Shown: piece after piece, positions 58,674-64,000 of the stretch
Position numbering within the stretch: the stretch's first letter is position 1
Layout: each line of letters opens with the position of its first letter
Assembly (NCBI RefSeq): GCF_000400465.1
Contig: NW_008806286.1
Location: 126,762 to 190,761, forward strand
Reading direction: 5' to 3'
Length of the DNA stretch: 64,000 nucleotides
From: Wallemia ichthyophaga EXF-994
Lineage: Eukaryota > Basidiomycota > Wallemiomycetes > Wallemiales > Wallemiaceae
Position numbers and translations under genes: made by a program
The notes under the pieces: generated by a model
The model's input: the letters and a program-made list of their open reading frames with translations, nothing else
What the model was told of the DNA's origin: nothing
Database searches by the model: none

Positions 58674-60409
58674 TCTGTGCGTGTTTTACGCGCGTTTTTC
58701 TATTTCTCGATTCAGTCGGCGTGAAGGAAGATCGGTTACGCGAGTCACTCCGGTTTAATGAAACAAAGTAAAACTTTTTAAAAAGCACAAGCGCAATAAT
58801 TACAGCTTTTTTATTTAAAGCGTGATACAAAAAGCGTGATATGCTGTGCATGAACGATCCTGGTCTGCTTTTGTGCAAATAAAGGTAGCGAACAGAGTCT
58901 CCCTTGAATCATACTTTGAGCTTGCTCCTTTAATTCCTCCCCTTTCCTCATTGTAAGCTTCAGATCATTAACTGGTCTATCATGCTATGTGCAGGGCGAT
59001 TGGAGACGCAGCGACGCTCCTTCCCTTGGTTATACGCAGCTTCAAATGCTGGTGGCGTTTGCACGCAATGCTATAGAAGTTATAAACAAACCAATGTTTC
59101 ATCTGGAACAGTCTCTTTCTCCGCTGTATTTCTAGCGTCAAAGATAAGACAACTTGCGACTCCATTGCCAACATTTTCACAACAGTTTCTAATTCAATCC
59201 CTTATGTATGCCAATTATACTCAATTCTCGCTATTATAGGCCTTATACGATGTAATTCAGCATTTCCCATGTCCTGTGGTCTCAAAGAGAGCCAGGACGT
59301 GTAAATCAAAAAATTATAAGCTCTTACAGATTAGACGGGTTAAAATGACTTGTTCAAACTTGTTTGCTCTTCAGTGGCCCATATCGATTAGCTAGTTCCG
59401 ACTTTCAACTAGCCGATGAGGCAGTCGCTGGTATCTTTTCCGCTTTTAAAAACATCAGCTTCCTATTTAAAATAGAAGCTTTCCAATAAAACCTCTTTCA
59501 CAGACCTTCCTCCTTTGTTTTGAAATTTCAAAATTCACTTAGTCGACCTTAACCCCTAATTTCAGATTTCGGTTGACCTCCACTTTTCTACACCTTAATG
59601 TCTCCTTCTAATCGTGAAGTGAGGTAGAATAGCAATTTTTCATTTCCTGTAGCCAGGTTTTATAGCTGTAGACGACATATTTTGTAAATCGTTTTTCGCG
59701 CTTATAGGGCCGTGAAATTAAGACATTTGAGCACTTGCCATTTCTAAAATTTGAGATTTTGTCTTCATCGATAAAGCGCGCCAGATCCTCCATATCTATC
59801 CTATTGCATGCTCTAGAGCGATTTCGGACTATTGCTTCTGATCGGCGTGCAGGGCGCAATTTGGAGCACGAAAGATCTGATTCTGGCAAAATCATATTTC
59901 TCCTATCCAGAGCTACCTATCGAGCCAGTTTCTTTGGATATCATTAAAACTCGCAAGTCACCATCAGATGAAATAGGTGGTAGAGGAGAATTTCAGATTG
60001 TTGGATATTGAGCGGAGGCTTGAGATGAGGGTGAATTTTGAATTCTGAAGGCATGATAAAATCGATGGTCTTACTAAATTGTTCAAATAGACAATATATG
60101 GTATCTCTGCATTCGTCTTCTTACTTGGTCATTTGTAGGGTTCCTTGAAAAAAAATCAATTTGTGGAAATAATTCAGAATACTAGCGTCCGATGTTACTA
60201 AAAGACCTATTCAAAGTGTCCTGTCATCCGGAGTGGGGCAGGGAGGAAGGCAAAGATAAGCAGGTGAGTAAACTGTTGAAAAATTTGTGTTGGAATTGGA
60301 AGTGTACACAAATATTGCCTCAATTTTTTGCTCAGGATGTCAATTAAGAGCATTCATGGAGTTAAGCAGATAGATTCACTAAACCAACGTAAATAAGCAA
60401 ATTCACAAA
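58674..60409. other. Gene-poor region with repeat copy B
   Basis: The 1736 bp between the chitin synthase start and the MOD5-type stop hold no intact gene. The first ~250 bp look like promoter DNA (T-rich and A-rich). Short frames at 58982-59239 (plus) and 58980-59180 (minus) overlap each other and have no domain. From about 59340 to 60145 the DNA matches copy A. The last ~180 bp are likely 3' region of the isopentenyltransferase gene. Confidence 0.75.
59340..60145 (-). repeat. Diverged dispersed repeat, copy B (inverted to copy A)
   Basis: Matches copy A (31480-32275) on the minus strand, with weaker similarity to about 60215. A 95-codon minus-strand frame (59608-59895, beginning MILPESDL) is open here; in copy A the homologous DNA has stop codons. 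Another conserved minus-strand segment (about 59965-60125) gives DECRDTIYCLFEQFSKTIDF then PHLKPPLNI then ILLYHLFH, and copy A gives a similar peptide with no indel over roughly 55 codons. This is the better preserved copy, but no domain is recognised. Confidence 0.78.
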
Positions 60410-62006
60410 TCATACTCTGTTTTTCAATTTCCGCAGGCGCTCTATCTCTTCCTGGGTTGGTTTTGTAGTCGGCTTGCGTGTTTTAGCTTTGTGTGCTTTT
60501 GATGACAGGTGATTCTCGTACTCCATTCCCTCATTTAAGACGATAGGGTTGTGAGGGTCATTCGTGCATACACCACAGGTAATCTTTCGGTAACCAGTCT
60601 CTGCATTAGATGCAGCTAGTTTCGACTCTTTGCTGAACAGCCTCTCCGCCACTTCCGAGTAGCTTTTAGGGTCGGGCAATGGTTCATCGTTGAGAAACTC
60701 TGTAGATTTTGTTAGCTCAAACTTGTTACCGCACTCAAGCTCACTATCGAGAATGTCTTTAGCAGGGTGTACCACCATCTCATCCCATCTACTAATGTCA
60801 GACGAGTCAACCATGTATATGTCTATTGATGATGGTACTCCGTCACTGCTGGCACTCTTCTGGTGTGCCACTATCTCAGGTAAAAGTTTATTCTGTATCC
60901 ATTTCAATTGCTTCATTGCATATCGTCGAGTGCCTATTTTCATCAGCTCAAGACCTTGTTTGAAAGCCTCATCCCGCTCCTTCTCCGTGGTAGCTTTAAA
61001 GTAAGCGTCAAATTCCTTGTATCCTGTATGCATCTATGTTATAGTGGTTGAAGCATAGAGCAAAGTACCTACCGATGGCTTGGAATAGACCGCGGGTATA
61101 GTCCTGTTGACCATTTGAAATGAAAGCATTCTCAAGCGCACGCAGCTCTTCAATTTCATTCAACAGACCTTGCTTGGGTGCTCTGGTTAGACAGGTGGAT
61201 CCAACGAGCAACACACACACCTCAGTCATCTTCTCAACCCGCCTTTCGAGACGCTTAGACAGCGTATCAGGATCAGTGTACACCCAGAAAACCAAGTTTT
61301 TGTACTTGGTTTGTGAAAGTGCGTCGATTGACTTGGATGCTTTCTGTTCTTGTTCAATGTCCGAGCGCTTTCTGCCGTTCTCCCAGATAATGTCTAAGCT
61401 GCGTTTGACTTTTCTGAAGTCCCTCAAGTGCCATCTGCTGGCTGTTACAGGGTCAATGAGTGAGAGAATGCGGTGTAAGTGGGAATAGAGCGGGGTGTTG
61501 CTGCTGTCAACGTTGGTGTACTGGGACTCTTTTATTGATGGCAGGGCCATGATAAGATCCTTATCGCTGCTGCTAAGCGGACTGATCATGCTGTAGAAAT
61601 CGGCATGTGGATTTGTGGTGAGCGAGTGAGGCTTATCGGAGATGTCGTCCGTCTTAATAAGATTATTCTGGAATATAAGGTGGTGAATATAATAATGAGT
61701 TCCCCCCGCCACGACCGGAAGTGTTTTCTGCGCCGACAGCTTATCAACGAGATAACCAGAGTCAGCGATGAATTGAGGAATTGAGTATTCCTTATCCTTA
61801 TCTAGAAATGACATCATATGATGCTTAACTGAGTCCTGCTCACTCTCTGAAATCTTATTTGAGATAACATCCAATCCCTTATACACTTGAATAGAATCTG
61901 CGTTCAAGACGTGTCCATCTCTGTACTTTGCAAGCTGCACAGCTAAGTCTGATTTTCCCGTCGCTGTGGATCCAATTATCGTGATTAGTTTCTTCTTGTT
62001 GGTCAT
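60410..62006 (-). CDS. MOD5: tRNA dimethylallyl (isopentenyl) transferase
   Basis: This enzyme puts an isopentenyl group on A37 of tRNAs that read codons starting with U. Three exons (62006-61221, 61172-61073, 61023-60410; introns 48 and 49 nt) give 499 residues. The P-loop GSTATGKSDLAVQLA is at residues ~12-26, followed by NADSIQVYKGLD, PVVAGGTHYYIHHLIF and a YTRGLFQAIGYKEFD block across the second intron. A C-terminal matrin-type zinc finger (ITCGVCTNDPHNPI...YENHLSSKAHK) marks the eukaryotic form. The first intron is 48 nt, a multiple of three without a stop, so an unspliced read adds 16 residues (VCVLLVGS...). The start is 5 bp from the gamma-glutamyltranspeptidase start. Confidence 0.94.
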
Positions 62007-62011
62007 CTCCC

Positions 62012-63905
62012 ATGAGAGGTTTAGATAGAGATGACGAGAAGCCAGGCGGCAGGCGTGAGAATGGAAATTATATTAAAATATACGCACTGGTCTTGCTCTC
62101 GCTGGCTTTGGCTGGCTGTACTTACACAAAAATGGTCGTCAACCTCCACAGTTGGCCACCTCATCACTACAAACCTCACTTGGCCTACGGCAAGAATGGC
62201 GCTGTAGCAACGGAATCCAAGGAGTGCTCCGATATGGGCGTTGATATCCTCAAAAGAGGTGGAAACGCAGTCGATTCCGCTGTAACGTCTACTCTCTGTA
62301 TCGGCGTTATGAACATGTTCTCATCCGGTATCGGAGGCGGCGGTTTCGCGCTGCATAGAACACCATCCGGAAATATATCATCTCTTGACTTCAGAGAGAC
62401 TGCTCCCGCTGCGGCTTACCCATACATGTTCTTCGATTCTCCGTTGCATGCTCAAATAGGCGGTTTGGCTACAGCTACACCTGGAGAATTGGCTGGATTG
62501 CAGGACCTGCATCAGGAGCACGGATCTATGGATTGGTACGATTTGGTTATGCCTGCCGCCCAATTGGCAAAGGGATGGGCTGTGCCGAAGGAGCTCGCTA
62601 GGAGGCTGGACGTGCGTTGCCTTTGTCTGATATTTTATTGCTGACAAGTAGAAAAAGTTGAGTAGTAATTGGATTCTCACAGACCCCGTATGGAGAGAAT
62701 GGTTAGCACCAAATGGCACAACATTGGCCGAGGGCGACTGGATAGAGAGACCAGCTTACGCCAAGACATTGGAGACGATCGCAGAGTATGGCGTTGATGC
62801 CTTTTACAAGGTATGTTTGGATCTTGATTTCATTTGCTATCTAACACATCACAGGGCCACATTGGTGACTCATTTGTTGAAACTACAGCCAAATCTGGCG
62901 GTATTCTCTCCAAATCAGACCTCGAAAGCTACAGCGTTGTCAAGGATCAAGGTCACAGTATGAATCTGCGCGGATTGGATATTCACACTTGCGGGTTTCC
63001 GACATCTGGGCCGGTGATGTTATTCATGCTGAACGCACTGGACGAGCTGGATATGTATCCGTCGCGTTCCAACAGCCCCGATGATCTGCACAAATTCATT
63101 GAAGTGATGAAATGTATGTGTCATGTTACGCTCATTCCTCTTGTTAATGCAGCATCCTAAAGTTGGATTTGCAGAACGCACCCGTATCGGCGATGAACCG
63201 TTTATGAATGACACTGCCCCAATGATGAACATGCTCAACAAGACATACGCTCAGGAAACTGCTGACCTCATCACGGACAAAACGCACACATGGGAGTATT
63301 ATGAGCCAGACTTCGAAGTACAGGATACACACGGTACTACCCACCTAACAATTGTAGATGAACAAGGGGGAGTAGTTACACTCACATCAACGATTAACGG
63401 CTGGTTCGGATCCCATGTGCTGGACACAGAAACAGGTATAATACTGAACAACGAAATGGACGACTTTAGTATACCTGGTCATCCTAACATGTTTGGTTTG
63501 TGGCCATCGCCTTACAACCACCCAGAGCCATTCAAGAGACCGTTATCATCGACGGCGCCGACGATTGTTCAGCGGGATGGAAAAATGCTAACTGCGATGG
63601 GTGGCAGTGGAGGTAGTCGTATATTCACCAGCGTATTCCAAACCCTCCTGCACATTCTCGGTGGCTCCGATCCATCATCGGCAATTGAAGCACCGCGAGT
63701 CCACGATCAGCTTTTCCCACCAATTGCAACATTTGAAAGCGGATTCAGTCCCAGGCTAATCAATGAAATGAAAGAGAGAGGGCACAACACTACAGTGTTT
63801 GATTTCAACCTCGGCGCGGCGAATGTCCAAGCCATAACGGCAGAAGATGGCACCTTGTTCGCGGCTTCTGATTCACGTAAAAATGGCATTGCAGCTGCTT
63901 ACTAG
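62012..63905 (+). CDS. Gamma-glutamyltranspeptidase
   Basis: The enzyme cleaves glutathione and transfers its gamma-glutamyl group; fungal forms are vacuolar or membrane-bound and autocleave. Four exons (62012-62611, 62652-62810, 62855-63113, 63163-63905; introns 40-49 nt) give 586 residues. A signal anchor is at residues ~22-36 (IYALVLLSLALAGC), then GAVATESKECSDMGVDILKRGGNAVDSAV and SSGIGGGGFAL. The conserved autocleavage site is in HGTTHLTIVD with catalytic Thr ~398. GSHVLDTETGIILNNEMDDFS and MGGSGGSRIF follow. A likely membrane-bound form is inferred from the anchor. The last intron uses an AAAG acceptor beyond a closer GCAG. Confidence 0.93.
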
Positions 63906-64000
63906 ATTGTCAACGACCTTAGTATCGAAATTTATATGTTGTATAAAATACATTATTAGAGTTCTATCAATCTGTGCTTTTGGTGGGTATTCTTAAACTT

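Noticed and set aside
58980-59239. Overlapping small frames on both strands after the chitin synthase gene
   Set aside because: No domain, no splice partner, and they overlap each other in opposite directions.

Overview
The window reads as nuclear DNA of a very compact basidiomycete fungus. About 33 protein genes are packed into 64 kb. Nearly all introns are 45-60 nt, with GTGAGT-like donors, CTAAC/CTAAT-like branch sites and short AG tracts. Fungus-specific genes such as chitin synthase, chitin deacetylase and TUP1 are present. The F-box and antizyme types, density and intron style suggest a Wallemia-like genome, but that name is inference from style, not from a marker. I saw no tRNA, rRNA, CRISPR or intact transposon. 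Coding models were assembled by reading splice sites by eye. In every multi-exon model whose two ends lie inside the window, exon lengths sum to a multiple of three, except one (the NDUFA4-like gene near 33.6 kb) and the antizyme, which needs a +1 shift.

Layout. 0-10 kb: ORC6 (runs off the left edge), a DXD glycosyltransferase, ELP3, a triose-phosphate-type transporter, a CUL4-type cullin. 10-19 kb: ribosomal protein L27, FAD synthase, chitin deacetylase, a CSC1/OSCA channel, a previously easy-to-miss RAMP4/YSY6 gene of four exons, and an RBBP4-type WD40 histone chaperone. 19-31 kb: ornithine decarboxylase antizyme with a +1 frameshift site (TTT TGA), SNU23, telomerase reverse transcriptase, TUP1, BUD13, and a Mus7/MMS22-type repair gene whose 3' end seems cut short. 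31-32 kb: a decayed repeat. 32-44 kb: cysteine synthase, an NDUFA4-like gene with an apparent frameshift, MRI1, two tandem O-methyltransferases, DPH7, an SR140-type splicing factor, an unknown protein, malate synthase. 44-64 kb: UTP14, an SCP160/vigilin KH protein, thymine DNA glycosylase, ATP11, a seven-exon F-box gene, ATP synthase delta, chitin synthase, a second copy of the decayed repeat, tRNA isopentenyltransferase, gamma-glutamyltranspeptidase.

The genes are mostly housekeeping and are not an operon or a cluster. Loose functional echoes exist (MRI1 and cysteine synthase in sulfur metabolism; ATP11 and ATP synthase delta in the F1 complex; SNU23, BUD13 and SR140 in splicing), but neighbours are generally unrelated. 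Many pairs are divergent with almost no space between start codons (5, 17, 27 and 51 bp), which is the strongest architectural feature.

The most interesting items are the antizyme frameshift site, the two diverged inverted copies of an ~0.8 kb element at 31.5-32.3 and 59.3-60.1 kb that share traces of reading frames, the truncated Mus7 end beside one copy, the NDUFA4-like frame break, and several micro-exons.
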